DNA of 64,000 nucleotides, from the NCBI GenBank assembly GCA_030656015.1, contig JAUSNX010000014.1:186001-250000 (forward strand), in the 5' to 3' direction. A model generated the notes under the pieces. The model did not search any database. It was not told where the DNA came from and saw only the letters and a program-made list of their open reading frames with translations. The position numbers and the translations under genes are program-made. Below, piece after piece: positions 9,918-19,606 of the stretch; position 1 is the first letter of the stretch, and every line of letters begins with the position of its first letter. Source of the DNA: Methanobacteriaceae archaeon (lineage in GTDB: Archaea; Methanobacteriota; Methanobacteria; Methanobacteriales; Methanobacteriaceae).

Positions 9918-10178
9918 TTATTCAATTGTTTCTAAAAGGCCCTTGAATTCTGCGCATCTTTCTTTTAAAGTTTCTGAAGCGACTTTGAGAGATTTTTTAG
10001 GACTTTTGGCCTTTACATATATTTTAGGTTCTCCCACAATTGGGTGATCAATGGCATAAGCCGTTGATTTAACATCTTCATCTTCCATTAAAATTCTTCT
10101 AAGTGCATTACAGAGGGTGTGAGTCTCTCCTTCAGCAAGTATTTCCAATTCATATCTTTTACTAGTAATAATTTCCAT
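9918..10178 (-). CDS. rpoL: DNA-directed RNA polymerase subunit L (Rpo11)
   Basis: The 86-residue subunit contains [19 protein letters not shown] and [16 protein letters not shown], the dimerisation motif shared with the D subunit and bacterial alpha. It pairs with subunit D to nucleate RNA polymerase assembly. I use the ATG at 10178, six bases after GAGGT; an ATG at 10190 overlaps that site. The next upstream gene is Csl4, and this neighbourhood is typical of Methanobacteriales. Confidence 0.95.
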   Translation of the reverse strand: MEIITSKRYELEILAEGETHTLCNALRRILMEDEDVKSTAYAIDHPIVGEPKIYVKAKSPKKSLKVASETLKERCAEFKGLLETIE

Positions 10179-10332
10179 GTTATACCTCATTAAAATTTGA
10201 TTATCAGTTTAAGTTTATATTTTTAAGTTTATTGAATTAATTATAAATTTTAATAATTAAAAGTGGTTTTAATCTAGTTAAATAGGTTTAATTATGTTTA
10301 ATAGATTAAAATGATTTCATTAGAATACCTTT

Positions 10333-10902
10333 TCAAACCTGGTAATTTACCGAAATTTTTCTTTTCTCTTTATTATCACAGTTAGGACAGGTTACTTCAT
10401 TTTTACCAGTTTGTTTCATGAAATGTCGGCATCGGGTACACATAGCCTTTAACACTCCCAAATCTTTCTGAGAGGTTTTAAGGTCAATATTGTCTAAACC
10501 TACCACTTTAGTTATTCTGGCTTCTATAAGGTCACCTATATGAAAAGCATCTGTTAATTTAGCCAAATATCCTTTATCCGCCTGAGAAACGTGTATTCCT
10601 CCAACAAAAGAAGCCACCAGTTTTCTAGGGTTGTCTTTAATAAAATGGATTTTAACCAGCGCTCTTTGGCCTCGAACTTCTAGTATTTGGCCTATAATTG
10701 TTGTATTTTTGTTTAATACTGGAGGAGCACCCGCTTGAGGATGCACAAATATGCGTTTATTTTTATCATCTAGGGAAACGGTCCCCACGACCATAGCCTT
10801 TATATATCCATTATCATCATATGCTCCTTCTGATGGAACAAATTCCTCACTAACACCCAGTAAATCCCCGGGCAAAACAAAATCTCCAGATTTAGCCTTC
10901 AT
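10333..10902 (-). CDS. csl4: exosome RNA-binding protein Csl4
   Basis: The 189-residue protein has three parts: an N-terminal domain beginning GDFVLPGDLLGVSEEFVPSE, a central S1 domain (IIGQILEVRGQRALVKI to IGDLIEARITKVV), and a C-terminal zinc ribbon (CTRCRHFM, then CPNCDN). Csl4 caps the archaeal exosome and helps feed RNA into the Rrp41-Rrp42 ring. AGAGGTGA precedes the ATG. It sits between dph2 and rpoL on the same strand. Confidence 0.95.
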   Translation of the reverse strand: MKAKSGDFVLPGDLLGVSEEFVPSEGAYDDNGYIKAMVVGTVSLDDKNKRIFVHPQAGAPPVLNKNTTIIGQILEVRGQRALVKIHFIKDNPRKLVASFVGGIHVSQADKGYLAKLTDAFHIGDLIEARITKVVGLDNIDLKTSQKDLGVLKAMCTRCRHFMKQTGKNEVTCPNCDNKEKRKISVNYQV

Positions 10903-11066
10903 CCATTCACCTCTTTTGAAAAATTAGTGATCTGAAAATGATTTTATAATGTGATTTTAAATTAAGTAAAAACATTTTAGAATATAATAATGTTAATTTT
11001 TCTATTATATATGAGTTGTTGTTAATTTATTTTTTGTGAAACATTATGAGTTTATATTCTAAATTT

Positions 11067-12065
11067 TTATTCTTCCCCAAAATATATTTCATCTAACTGA
11101 TAATTATCCCATTCCCGTTTATCAAGAACTATTTCTAACTCTTGAGGAGTTAATAAAGGTTTTTTATACATTTGAGAATCATCAATAGCTATTCTAGGAC
11201 AGGCCGTCGCTACAAAGGCATCTAAATCTAAAAAAGGCAATAGTAAATCAGGTGATATGTTTTCCATCATTATCAAAAAAGCCTCTTTCCCTTCATTTTC
11301 AAGATTCTGTTTTATTTTACGAGCCAGGACCATGCGGTACTGGCCTTCCTTGGAAGAGACCAAAATTCCCCATTTTTTTGCTTCACGAGCCTTGGTAATT
11401 CTGGCAAAGCGAATCCTTAAAATTCTATCTGCAAATTTTTCTATGTCCCTTGCCTCTCCTCGGTAAGGATCCGCAATAACTACTGGTTTGTGAGTGAATA
11501 ATTTAATGCCTAAGGGATGAAAATTTCCGCTCCCCACGTAAAAATAGGCATCAACATCCAAATTCTTTATAGCAGAAAAATTGCATCCTAAAACTTGGCC
11601 TATTCTGGTACTGGAACCTGATTCTAGCATCACTTCTTTGCCATTTGCTTCTAAGAAGTGTTTTGTATCTTCTAAAAGATGTAAATGCTGAGTAGTGGTG
11701 GCTAGGGCAATTTTATGATATCCCTGAAGGAGTTCTAAAGATTTTTCCAGTGCCTCGTTCACATCTACTTGAGAATAAGCCTCAATAAACATCACTGGTA
11801 CCGGATAATCCAAAGGAAGTGCAGTGTGACCATAATGAATTAGTATATCAACTAAATCTGCCATTTTCCGGTCTGCAGTATCACAAGCCCCAAAACATGG
11901 ATCTGCAGAGATTATAACAGTGGCCCCGGTTTCTAATTCTAGTTGTTCAGCTACTTTAGCAGCGTGAATTTTAAGGCCATCTGGAAACTGCAATCCCACT
12001 ACAGATGCATTAATATCCTTAATTTTCTTTATAACTTTTTCAAGATCTAGATCATACATAGACAT
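11067..12065 (-). CDS. dph2: 2-(3-amino-3-carboxypropyl)histidine synthase (Dph2)
   Basis: This 332-residue enzyme makes the first intermediate of diphthamide on elongation factor 2, using S-adenosylmethionine and a [4Fe-4S] cluster in a non-classical radical reaction. The three cluster cysteines from three domains are visible: [19 protein letters not shown] and [11 protein letters not shown]. The ATG at 12065 starts [11 protein letters not shown]; the upstream SD is weak. The archaeal enzyme works as a homodimer. It lies between Csl4 and Hpt, all on the minus strand. Confidence 0.95.
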   Translation of the reverse strand: MSMYDLDLEKVIKKIKDINASVVGLQFPDGLKIHAAKVAEQLELETGATVIISADPCFGACDTADRKMADLVDILIHYGHTALPLDYPVPVMFIEAYSQVDVNEALEKSLELLQGYHKIALATTTQHLHLLEDTKHFLEANGKEVMLESGSSTRIGQVLGCNFSAIKNLDVDAYFYVGSGNFHPLGIKLFTHKPVVIADPYRGEARDIEKFADRILRIRFARITKAREAKKWGILVSSKEGQYRMVLARKIKQNLENEGKEAFLIMMENISPDLLLPFLDLDAFVATACPRIAIDDSQMYKKPLLTPQELEIVLDKREWDNYQLDEIYFGEE

Positions 12066-12224
12066 ATAATTTACCAGCTTAAAATTTGAATTTAATATTG
12101 AATTAATCTTTGAATTAATATTTTTAGTAATTAATCTACTATTTTAAGTATATTGAAGATTTCTTAGAAGTTGCAGTAAGATAAAAATTTAAATAATTTT
12201 CAGCATGACACCGACATTAACTCA

Positions 12225-12791
12225 CTACTTAAGAATAGGTTCCGCAGTAACCTTATTATCAATCACATCTACCTTAATTAAAGCTTTTAATTTGAGCCCT
12301 GTTTCTTTTTCAACTATTTTTTTGCCTTCACCCTTCTCAATAACCGCTACTACTTCTGCTATTTCCACACCCATATTTTTTAAAGCTTGTAAAACAGCAA
12401 TCATAGTTCCACCAGTACTTACCACATCATCTATAATCAGTACCTTATCACCCGAATTGATACCATTAATGAAAAGCTCTCCCTGACTATATCCTGTTGT
12501 TTGATGGACTGCAACCTCTCCTGGAAGTCCATATTGGCGTTTTCTAACTACTACAAATGGAATGCCCGTCTCTAGAGATAGGGCCGTGGCTAAGTGAATA
12601 CCCATAGCCTCAATACAGACAATTTTATCCACATCAGTACAGAAGTGATTTTTTATCGCCACTGCAATCTCTTTTAGTACTTCGGGTTGGGTAAGTGGAA
12701 TTCCATCAGTTACTGGGTGAACAAAATAATTATATTCTCCTTTTTTTATAATTGGAGATTCTTCTAAAGTTTTTTTCAGTTTTTCAAGCAC
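12225..12791 (-). CDS. hpt: hypoxanthine phosphoribosyltransferase
   Basis: The 188-residue purine-salvage enzyme has the PRPP-binding loop [18 protein letters not shown] and the upstream substrate region [13 protein letters not shown] that marks the archaeal Hpt family. It converts hypoxanthine (and usually guanine) to IMP or GMP. I chose the GTG at 12791, because AGGTG lies about eight bases upstream and homologues begin at LEKLK; the GTG at 12800 is inside that SD. It diverges from srp54 across a 427-base AT-rich gap. Confidence 0.93.
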   Translation of the reverse strand: MLEKLKKTLEESPIIKKGEYNYFVHPVTDGIPLTQPEVLKEIAVAIKNHFCTDVDKIVCIEAMGIHLATALSLETGIPFVVVRKRQYGLPGEVAVHQTTGYSQGELFINGINSGDKVLIIDDVVSTGGTMIAVLQALKNMGVEIAEVVAVIEKGEGKKIVEKETGLKLKALIKVDVIDNKVTAEPILK

Positions 12792-13218
12792 TAGAAACAC
12801 CTAAATTATTGAATTAAATAAATAATAATAATTTTTTGATTAAAATAAAGTTAAATGAGATTTTAATTAATGGATTATTAATTAATTTTTTTGAATTTTA
12901 TAAATATAAATATATTAATAATTCATTAGATTTGATAGTATAAATTATTTAATAAACTAATTTTAAACAATTCTTATATATTATTAATATACTAATGAAT
13001 TTATAATTAAATAGATATAATTAAAATCTATTATAAATCCATGATATGATATAAATAACACAAAAGTTATGATATTAAAATATTAGATTAAATGATTCTC
13101 AAAATAACATATAAATGATATGATTTAAGAAATGATTAAAATAATTATTATTTCATATTATATTTATTTAAAATTCAATTGATTTTATTTACAAAATCAT
13201 TTCACATCAGGTGAGTAG
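12792..13218. promoter_or_regulatory. divergent intergenic region between hpt and srp54
   Basis: No gene is visible in 427 very AT-rich bases. A TATA-like run at about 13156-13170 (TATTATATTTATTTA) sits 50-60 bases before the srp54 start and is the best promoter candidate. Another TATA-like run lies near 12972. AGGTGAG at 13209 is the srp54 ribosome binding site. Confidence 0.45.
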
Positions 13219-14547
13219 ATGTTAGGCAATTTAGGTAAGAACCTTACCAATACAATGAAAAAACTGGCAGGAATGTCAATTATTGACGAAGAAATGGTTA
13301 AAGAAGTTGTTAAAGAAATTCAACGGGCTTTAATCCAATCTGACGTTAATATTAAACTTGTTTTAAAATTATCCAAATCAATAGAAGAAAGGGCATTAAA
13401 AGAAGAACCTCCCAAGGGCATAACTCCTAAAGAACATATAGTAACCATAGTATATGAAGAACTGGTCAATCTACTGGGAGAAAAAGCCGAAGAAATAGAA
13501 ATAGATAAAAAACCATTTAAAATACTATTTTTAGGGCTTCAGGGAAGTGGTAAAACTACTACCATTGGTAAATTAACCCGATATCTTCAGAAAAAAGGAT
13601 TCAATCCAGCTATTGTCTGTACCGACACCTGGAGACCCGCCGCCTATGAACAGCTAAGGCAATTAACTGAAGAAATGAACGTACCCCTATATGGAGATCC
13701 TGATAACAAAGACGCTCTTGATTTAGCTAAAAAAGGTCTAGAAAAGTTTAAAAATCAGAGCCTAATTATATTTGATACTGCCGGTCGTCACAAGGAAGAA
13801 AAAGATCTTTTAGATGAAATGTTGGAAATATCTTCGGTGGTTGATCCAGATGAAGCCATTTTAGTTATTGATGGAACTATAGGTCAACAGGCCAAGGATC
13901 AGGCCCAGGCATTCTCTCAAACAGCAAAGGTGGGATCTATAATAGTAACCAAACTTGATGGGTCTGCTAAAGGAGGAGGTGCTTTATCTGCTGTGGCAGA
14001 AATTGGAGCACCAATTAAGTTCATTGGTACTGGAGAGCTAATCGATGACTTTGAGGCCTTTGATCCTGAAAGATTCATTTCACGTCTTTTAGGAATGGGA
14101 GACATTAAAACCCTTCTGGAAAAGGCTGAAGAAGTGGCCGATGAAGATATGGCTGCCGAAACCATGGATGCCATGCTTTCTGGAAAATTTACCCTTAAAG
14201 AAATGCAATCCCAGTTTGATATGATGGGAAAAATGGGGCCTATGAACCAAATCATGAATATGATGCCCGGAATGGGAAAACTGCCTAAAAATGCATCTCA
14301 AATGACCGAAGATAAAATTGATAAATATAAAATCATTATGAATTCCATGACCAATTATGAAATGGAGCATCCTACTGAAATAAAGCAGTCCCGGATAAAA
14401 AGAATTGCTCGAGGATCTGGAATGAAAAATGAAGACGTTAAGGAACTTTTAAAATATTATAACGTCACTAAAAAAGCCATGAAAGGATTTGGAAAACGTA
14501 AAATGAGTGGGCCTATGGGGCAGCTCATGAGACAATTTATGCGTTAA
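13219..14547 (+). CDS. srp54: signal recognition particle protein SRP54 (Ffh)
   Basis: The 442-residue protein has an N-terminal helical bundle, a GTPase domain with [10 protein letters not shown] (about residue 111), DTAGRH and [10 protein letters not shown], and a Met-rich M domain ([17 protein letters not shown]) that binds signal peptides and 7S RNA. SRP54 targets membrane and secreted proteins to the FtsY receptor. AGGTGAG precedes the ATG. Length and motif order are normal. It begins a long plus-strand run of information-processing genes. Confidence 0.97.
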   Translation: MLGNLGKNLTNTMKKLAGMSIIDEEMVKEVVKEIQRALIQSDVNIKLVLKLSKSIEERALKEEPPKGITPKEHIVTIVYEELVNLLGEKAEEIEIDKKPFKILFLGLQGSGKTTTIGKLTRYLQKKGFNPAIVCTDTWRPAAYEQLRQLTEEMNVPLYGDPDNKDALDLAKKGLEKFKNQSLIIFDTAGRHKEEKDLLDEMLEISSVVDPDEAILVIDGTIGQQAKDQAQAFSQTAKVGSIIVTKLDGSAKGGGALSAVAEIGAPIKFIGTGELIDDFEAFDPERFISRLLGMGDIKTLLEKAEEVADEDMAAETMDAMLSGKFTLKEMQSQFDMMGKMGPMNQIMNMMPGMGKLPKNASQMTEDKIDKYKIIMNSMTNYEMEHPTEIKQSRIKRIARGSGMKNEDVKELLKYYNVTKKAMKGFGKRKMSGPMGQLMRQFMR

Positions 14548-14765
14548 ATGGCTCGATAAATAAGTCATTAAGAAAAAGCTAATGAGTTAAACTCATTAAT
14601 TAGATTTGTTTTTAATTAAATTGAATAATTTAAATTAAAAATTTCATTTTTATCCTAATTCTTAAAAATTAAATTGTTCAATTGTCGATTTATAAAGAAT
14701 CAATTTAATAATTTTATTTAAAAATAGTTTATTAGATAGTTTATAAAGATTACAGGTTGAATTAA

Positions 14766-15995
14766 ATGGACCCCTATATAAAAGAAAAAGCTCAAAAAAT
14801 CAAAGAAAAAACTGAAGGAGATATATGCAACCACTGCTTAGGTCGTAAATTTTCTAATGATCTAGAAGGGCCCGGAAATCCTCTAAGAGGTATGGAAGTT
14901 AGAGAAATAATGTCTCAGGAAGGAGAGGAATTCAACTCAACTAATCCATGCGTTATATGTGGAGATTTATTTCAAAAGCTGGAAATTGCTGCAGATGAAG
15001 TTGAAAACAAAATAAAAAGCCTTGATCTTGAATATTTCAGCTTTTTAGTGGGAAGCAAAGTGGATTCTGAACTTATAAAAAAGGATGAAGAATTAAATAA
15101 TTGCCTAAACTTAGATGTTGAAAGTATAAAACGAGAAATCAACCGTGAGCTGGGAAAAATTCTGGAAGAACGTTTAAACACCGAAGTTGATTTTGATAAT
15201 CCTCAAATAGTTATAAATGCAGATTTCCGTCAAGAAGAACCTAAAATCCGCATTCAAATAAATCCACTATTTTTAGAGGGAAGATATAAAAAATTAATCC
15301 GTGGAATACCACAAACTAAGTGGCCATGCCGAAAATGCAGAGGTAAAGGATGCGAAGGATGTAATTTCACAGGTAAGCTGTATTTAGAAACTGTGGAAGA
15401 ACTAATTTCTGAGCCAGCGCATAAAATGAGTCATAGCAAAGAATCCAAATTCCATGGTGCTGGAAGAGAAGATATTGATGTTAGAATGCTTGGAACTGGA
15501 CGTCCATTTGTATTAGAAATAAAAGAACCGCGCAGAAGGGTTTTAAATCTTGATATTCTCCAAAAAGAAATTAATGAAATTAATGAGGGTAAAGTAGAGG
15601 TTTTAGATCTTAAATATTCTGTTAGATCTCGGAAAGCTGAAATTAAGACTTCTTCCCCAGATACCTATAAAATTTATCAGGCCCTGGTTGAATTAGAGGA
15701 TGAAGTAACAGAAGATGATCTTAAAAGTCTCAAAACCCTTACTTTAATCAAACAACGCACCCCAATTAGAGTTTCACACCGTAGAGCAGATAAAATTCGC
15801 GAGAGAGAAGTTATGGATATCCAATACGAAATTATTGATTCCAAAACCATTAAATTAATTATAAAAGGTCAGGGCGGGCTTTATATTAAAGAATTAATTT
15901 CTGGAGATGAAGAAAGAACCCAACCCAATGTAAGCCAGGTTTTGGGAACCCCTGCCAATTGTACCGAGCTGGATGTGCTGGAAGTAGGTATCTGA
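14766..15995 (+). CDS. pus10: tRNA pseudouridine(54/55) synthase Pus10
   Basis: The 409-residue enzyme has an N-terminal THUMP-containing half with Cys pairs (CNHCLGRKF, CVICGDLF) and a central CRKCRGKGCEGCNFTG zinc site. The catalytic half carries GAGREDIDVRMLGTGRPFV, whose Asp in REDID is the catalytic residue of the family, and ends with IKGQGGLYIKELISGD. In archaea Pus10 forms pseudouridine at tRNA positions 54 and 55. AGGTTGA precedes the ATG. It lies upstream of L21e, as in other Methanobacteriales. Confidence 0.95.
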   Translation: MDPYIKEKAQKIKEKTEGDICNHCLGRKFSNDLEGPGNPLRGMEVREIMSQEGEEFNSTNPCVICGDLFQKLEIAADEVENKIKSLDLEYFSFLVGSKVDSELIKKDEELNNCLNLDVESIKREINRELGKILEERLNTEVDFDNPQIVINADFRQEEPKIRIQINPLFLEGRYKKLIRGIPQTKWPCRKCRGKGCEGCNFTGKLYLETVEELISEPAHKMSHSKESKFHGAGREDIDVRMLGTGRPFVLEIKEPRRRVLNLDILQKEINEINEGKVEVLDLKYSVRSRKAEIKTSSPDTYKIYQALVELEDEVTEDDLKSLKTLTLIKQRTPIRVSHRRADKIREREVMDIQYEIIDSKTIKLIIKGQGGLYIKELISGDEERTQPNVSQVLGTPANCTELDVLEVGI

Positions 15996-16233
15996 AAAAG
16001 TTACATTTATTGATCAAGGGGAAAATATATTAGTAACAAGAATAAATATCCTATTCTAATAGGTATGGATGATAATTTACAAAATTAAATAATTTGATTA
16101 TCTGGATTTTCTCTAATTATTAATAGTAATTATGCAAATTTGAGAAACATAAGCAGCCTATTTAGTGATATCTGCTGTTATCACAATTTTATTAATGTTT
16201 ACCGGCCTTAGGCCATTATGGAGGTTTTAAATT

Positions 16234-16527
16234 ATGGTGCAAAGATCAAGAGGTTTTAGAAGCAAAACAAGACATAAACTTCAATTAACTAAAAGACCAG
16301 GGCGATCCAACCCTATAACTAAAAAGATTCAAAGATTTGATGCAGACGATTTAGTCCACATCATTATCGACCCAAGCGTTCAAAAAGGTCAACCACACCC
16401 AAGATTCCACGGCAAAACCGCTAAAGTAGTGGAAAGTCGAGGAAGAGCTTACATCGTCTCTTTAAACGATGGTAACAAGGCTAAAAAACTTATTGTGCGA
16501 CCAGAACACTTGAAAATACAAGAGTGA
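16234..16527 (+). CDS. rpl21e: 50S ribosomal protein L21e
   Basis: This 97-residue basic protein starts [16 protein letters not shown] and contains [20 protein letters not shown], the L21e hallmark. It has a strong SD (GGAGG) and TTTAAATT spacing. The stop codon overlaps the SD region of rpoF, so translation is probably coupled. Confidence 0.97.
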   Translation: MVQRSRGFRSKTRHKLQLTKRPGRSNPITKKIQRFDADDLVHIIIDPSVQKGQPHPRFHGKTAKVVESRGRAYIVSLNDGNKAKKLIVRPEHLKIQE

Positions 16528-16532
16528 TTCCC

Positions 16533-16868
16533 ATGATAGGGAAAAAGGTTTTGGAGACCGAACCGATCTCCGTTGCCGAGGTCAAAGATATATTAGAAGG
16601 ATTTGCCCAGGAGCATGAGCTCAATTACGAGCAGAACATTAGTCTAGATCATGTAATCAAATTCTCCAAATTAGAATTAGAAGAATCTAATAAACTAATC
16701 GGAGAATTAGAAGAAGTGGTCAAGAAGAAATATGCTATTAAAATAACTGATATGTTGCCTGAAGACCTGGCAGACCTTAGATTACTTTTTGCCAAAGAAA
16801 GGGTCCCTATTAAAAGTGAGGATCTTGAGCAAATCCTGAAAATAGTTGAAAAATACCGGACTGAATAA
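16533..16868 (+). CDS. rpoF: DNA-directed RNA polymerase subunit F (Rpo4)
   Basis: The product has 111 residues starting MIGKKVLETEPISVAEVKD. The C-terminal helical domain ends in MLPEDLADLRLLFAKERVP, typical of Rpb4/Rpo4. With subunit E it forms the polymerase stalk. The GTG at 16524 overlaps the L21e stop, but the GTGAT there is better read as the SD for the ATG at 16533. It follows L21e and precedes DUF655, a gene order widespread in euryarchaea. Confidence 0.94.
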   Translation: MIGKKVLETEPISVAEVKDILEGFAQEHELNYEQNISLDHVIKFSKLELEESNKLIGELEEVVKKKYAIKITDMLPEDLADLRLLFAKERVPIKSEDLEQILKIVEKYRTE

Positions 16869-16946
16869 TTGACTAAATAACAATCAGTTTTTGGTCCTCG
16901 TTCTTTTTATAAAGAACTAAATAACCCCTTTGCAGTTGTGATTGCC

Positions 16947-17531
16947 ATGGAAGATTACGCGATTATTCTTGATTATCTACCCCTGGGTTATATCCGGGAA
17001 GGTCATTCGACATTTAAAAGAAAACCCGTGGCCCAGGCCATAGGCAAGACAGAATTTACTCTTCTAGAACTTTCTCCTAAACCTGATGAAGATATAGAAA
17101 TTCATGAAGATGTTTATATCGGTTCTGGTAAAAGAGAAAAAGTTTCCCGTGTGAATCGCAGATTAAAGCATGAAGATTTAACTGCAACCTCCCGTGTGGA
17201 ATTGCAATACGTCATCGAAGAGATTATACACGCTGAAGAAGAAAAATACGTCCATTTTTTCAATGACTCAGGACCCATAAGCACTCGACTTCACCAGTTA
17301 GAACTGTTACCTGGTATTGGTAAAAAGCACATGTGGGATATTATTAAGGCTCGGGAAGATAAACCTTTTGAAAGCTTTGATGATATTAAAAGTAGGGTTC
17401 CCATGCTATCTGATCCTACTAAACTTCTGGTAAAAAGGGTTCTTATTGAACTTGATGCTGAACCCGCCACTAGAGGGAAAAAAAAATATATATTGTTCAC
17501 TAGACCCCCAACCAGGCGAAAGCAAATCTAA
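16947..17531 (+). CDS. DUF655 family protein (helix-hairpin-helix RNA/DNA-binding)
   Basis: The 194-residue protein has an N-terminal OB-like beta region (YAIILDYLPLGYIREG), a middle helical part, and a C-terminal helix-hairpin-helix domain (LELLPGIGKKHMWDII, then FESFDDIKSRVP). A basic tail follows. TTGTGAT lies before the ATG at 16947, and the GTG at 16938 is part of it. The family is archaea-specific and sits next to rpoF and ksgA; its role is thought to be nucleic-acid related, but no activity can be read from the sequence. Confidence 0.9.
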   Translation: MEDYAIILDYLPLGYIREGHSTFKRKPVAQAIGKTEFTLLELSPKPDEDIEIHEDVYIGSGKREKVSRVNRRLKHEDLTATSRVELQYVIEEIIHAEEEKYVHFFNDSGPISTRLHQLELLPGIGKKHMWDIIKAREDKPFESFDDIKSRVPMLSDPTKLLVKRVLIELDAEPATRGKKKYILFTRPPTRRKQI

Positions 17532-17652
17532 ATTATTTTTTTATTTTAATTTATATTTTAAATTATTTCAGATTAAATTTTATTTTAATAATTATAATAT
17601 ATTCCACAATATTCTAAATTTTAAATTTTAAATGCTAATTGGAAGATAAAAA

Positions 17653-18528
17653 ATGTCCCTTAATGAAAACGGATCAGGGACTATTTCTCTGGCCCAAGAA
17701 ACTAAACAGGTTTTACAGCAACATGAAATCCGTTTAAATCGAAAATTAGGTCAAAACTATCTTATTGACGATTTTAAAAGAAAAAAGATACTTAATTTTG
17801 CCAGTTTAAATTCTAATGATGTTGTGCTGGAAATAGGCCCGGGTATTGGGACTTTAACTATTCCTATGGCCAAGCAGGCCAAAAAAGTAGTGGGCATTGA
17901 ACAGGATCCTAGAATAGCGCGCATATTAAAAGAGCGCGTGGAAGAAGAAGGCTTGGCAAATGTAGAAGTTATGGAAGCAGATGCTTTAAAAGTTGATTTT
18001 CCCTATTTTAATAAAATTGTTTCTAATTTGCCTTATCAAATCTCATCCCCCATTACTTTCAAGTTTTTAGAGTATGATTTTGATCTGGCAGTTTTAATGT
18101 ATCAAAAGGAGTTTGCTCAGCGCATGAATGCACCGGTGGGAAGTAAGCATTATTCCCGCTTATCAGTAATGATGCATTTTAAGGCCCAGGTGAAAATAGT
18201 GGATAATGTCTCGGCCCAATCATTTGTACCCCCACCAAAAGTGGATTCTGCCGTGGTAAAAATGATACCTCTGAAAAATATAGAAACAGATGACTTTTTT
18301 GCTTCTGTTTGTCGGGCCCTATTCCAGCACCGTAGAAAGAAATCTTCTAAATCTCTGAGAGAGTCTTTCCATGAAATAGGGAATTTTAAAAAGGAAGAAG
18401 TTAAAGAAATTTTAGGTGAATTAGATTCTAAAATGGAAAATAATTTTCTAGAAGAAAGAGTTTTTAAATTATCTCCCGAGAAGATTTTAGAAATATCTAC
18501 GAACTTAAAAGAATTATTAAATAAATGA
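17653..18528 (+). CDS. rsmA: 16S rRNA dimethyladenosine transferase (RsmA/KsgA/Dim1)
   Basis: The 291-residue Rossmann methyltransferase has RLNRKLGQNYLIDD, the SAM loop LEIGPGIGTLTIPM, EQDPRIARIL, EADALK and the catalytic NLPYQISSP motif (about residue 122). The C-terminal helical domain includes the LFQHRRKKSSKSLRES segment. It dimethylates the two adjacent adenines of helix 45 in 16S rRNA. GGAAGAT precedes the ATG. The gene is the expected neighbour of DUF655. Confidence 0.96.
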   Translation: MSLNENGSGTISLAQETKQVLQQHEIRLNRKLGQNYLIDDFKRKKILNFASLNSNDVVLEIGPGIGTLTIPMAKQAKKVVGIEQDPRIARILKERVEEEGLANVEVMEADALKVDFPYFNKIVSNLPYQISSPITFKFLEYDFDLAVLMYQKEFAQRMNAPVGSKHYSRLSVMMHFKAQVKIVDNVSAQSFVPPPKVDSAVVKMIPLKNIETDDFFASVCRALFQHRRKKSSKSLRESFHEIGNFKKEEVKEILGELDSKMENNFLEERVFKLSPEKILEISTNLKELLNK

Positions 18529-18579
18529 AATAATAACCATTTTTATTCATTAATAGTTCAGAATAGCGGAGATAAGTAC

Positions 18580-18897
18580 ATGAGTGAAAATTCCTATCAA
18601 CTTTTTAAAGAAGAACTACCATCTTTATTTGAAAATTTCAACCAGTTAGTTAAGGCTCAAAAAGATCTTCCAGGTCTTGATCCTAAAACCAAGCAACTAG
18701 TGAATATTGCCATACAAACTGCACATAAAAACCTCGATGGAGTTAAAATCCACACAGCCATGGCCCGAAAAATGGGTGCTAGCTGGGAAGAAGTAAAGGG
18801 TGCTGTAGCATTAAATCTTCACTTATCCGGACTGGGAAGTATTTTAGATTGCCTTCCTGCTGCTAAAGAAGGATTTGAAATGGAATTAGAATTTTGA
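18580..18897 (+). CDS. carboxymuconolactone decarboxylase/AhpD-fold protein lacking the redox cysteines
   Basis: The 105-residue all-helical protein follows the CMD/AhpD pattern (LDPKTKQLVNIAIQTAH, VKIHTAMARKMGASWEEVKG). In AhpD-type members the segment before the conserved His reads CxxC; here it is NLDGVKIH, with Asn and Gly at the two cysteine positions and the His kept. Thiol-peroxidase chemistry is therefore unlikely. It has a good SD (GGAGAT) and sits between rsmA and a HemK-like methyltransferase with gaps of about 50 bases, so it is likely in that transcript. Function unknown. Confidence 0.78.
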   Translation: MSENSYQLFKEELPSLFENFNQLVKAQKDLPGLDPKTKQLVNIAIQTAHKNLDGVKIHTAMARKMGASWEEVKGAVALNLHLSGLGSILDCLPAAKEGFEMELEF

Positions 18898-18946
18898 TAC
18901 ATATATTTAAGTCTATTTAATTCCAGGCCAATTGTGAGAATTTAAA

Positions 18947-19543
18947 ATGCCAGACTATAACCATGTAAAATTTGAAACCTGCAAACAGGTTTATGCCCCA
19001 GCAGAAGATACATTTCTTCTAGTTGACAATTTAATAGTACATAAAAGAGATCTTGTATTAGAAATAGGGACTGGAACTGGCCTAGTGGCATTGAATGCTT
19101 CTAAAACCGCTTCTAAAGTAGTGGCCACCGATATTAATCCCCATGCCATAAAATGTGCCCAGACCAATGCTTTGCTTAATGAGGTAGAAAATATGGATAT
19201 TCGCCAGGGAGATCTTTTTCAACCGGTGCAAGGTGAAAAGTTCGACCTAATCTTATTTAATACTCCATATCTACCTAGTACAGAAGATGAAATTATAGGT
19301 GATGAGTTGGATGCTGCCTGGGACGGTGGCGTAGATGGACGGCGGGTGATTGATCTCTTTTTAAATGAAGTTAGAAATTACTTAAATAATAAAGGAATAG
19401 TACAGCTGGTACAGTCTTCCCTTTCTAATAATGAAAAAACTTGTCAAAAATTGGAAAATATGGGTTTTAAAGTAGAAATAAGTGCCAGCGAACGATTTTT
19501 CTTTGAAGAAATAGTAGTTATAAGTGGTTTTCTCAAAGAATAG
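18947..19543 (+). CDS. HemK2/Mtq2-like protein N5-glutamine methyltransferase
   Basis: The 198-residue SAM enzyme has EDTFLLVDNL at the N terminus, the SAM loop LEIGTGTGLVALNA, TDINPHAIKCAQTNA, and the substrate motif LFNTPYLP. In this family that motif is usually NPPY; here the second position is Thr. Archaeal and eukaryotic homologues (Mtq2/N6AMT1) methylate the Gln of the GGQ motif in release factor aRF1/eRF1 together with Trm112. The length fits HemK2 rather than bacterial HemK/PrmC, which has an extra N-terminal domain. Substrate is inferred. Confidence 0.85.
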   Translation: MPDYNHVKFETCKQVYAPAEDTFLLVDNLIVHKRDLVLEIGTGTGLVALNASKTASKVVATDINPHAIKCAQTNALLNEVENMDIRQGDLFQPVQGEKFDLILFNTPYLPSTEDEIIGDELDAAWDGGVDGRRVIDLFLNEVRNYLNNKGIVQLVQSSLSNNEKTCQKLENMGFKVEISASERFFFEEIVVISGFLKE

Positions 19544-19606
19544 TAAATTTGTAATAGTAAGTGTTAATCTTTCTAAAAATATATTTTCCCAAAAAATAAA
19601 ATTAAT

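Noticed and set aside
12792-13218. 7S (SRP) RNA or another structured RNA upstream of srp54
   Set aside because: The region is extremely AT-rich with no GC-rich helices; archaeal 7S RNA in such genomes stands out by high GC.
14089-14370. Antisense His-rich frame opposite the SRP54 M domain
   Set aside because: It is the complement of Met/Gln-rich codons (ATG gives CAT); no SD and no independent coding signal.
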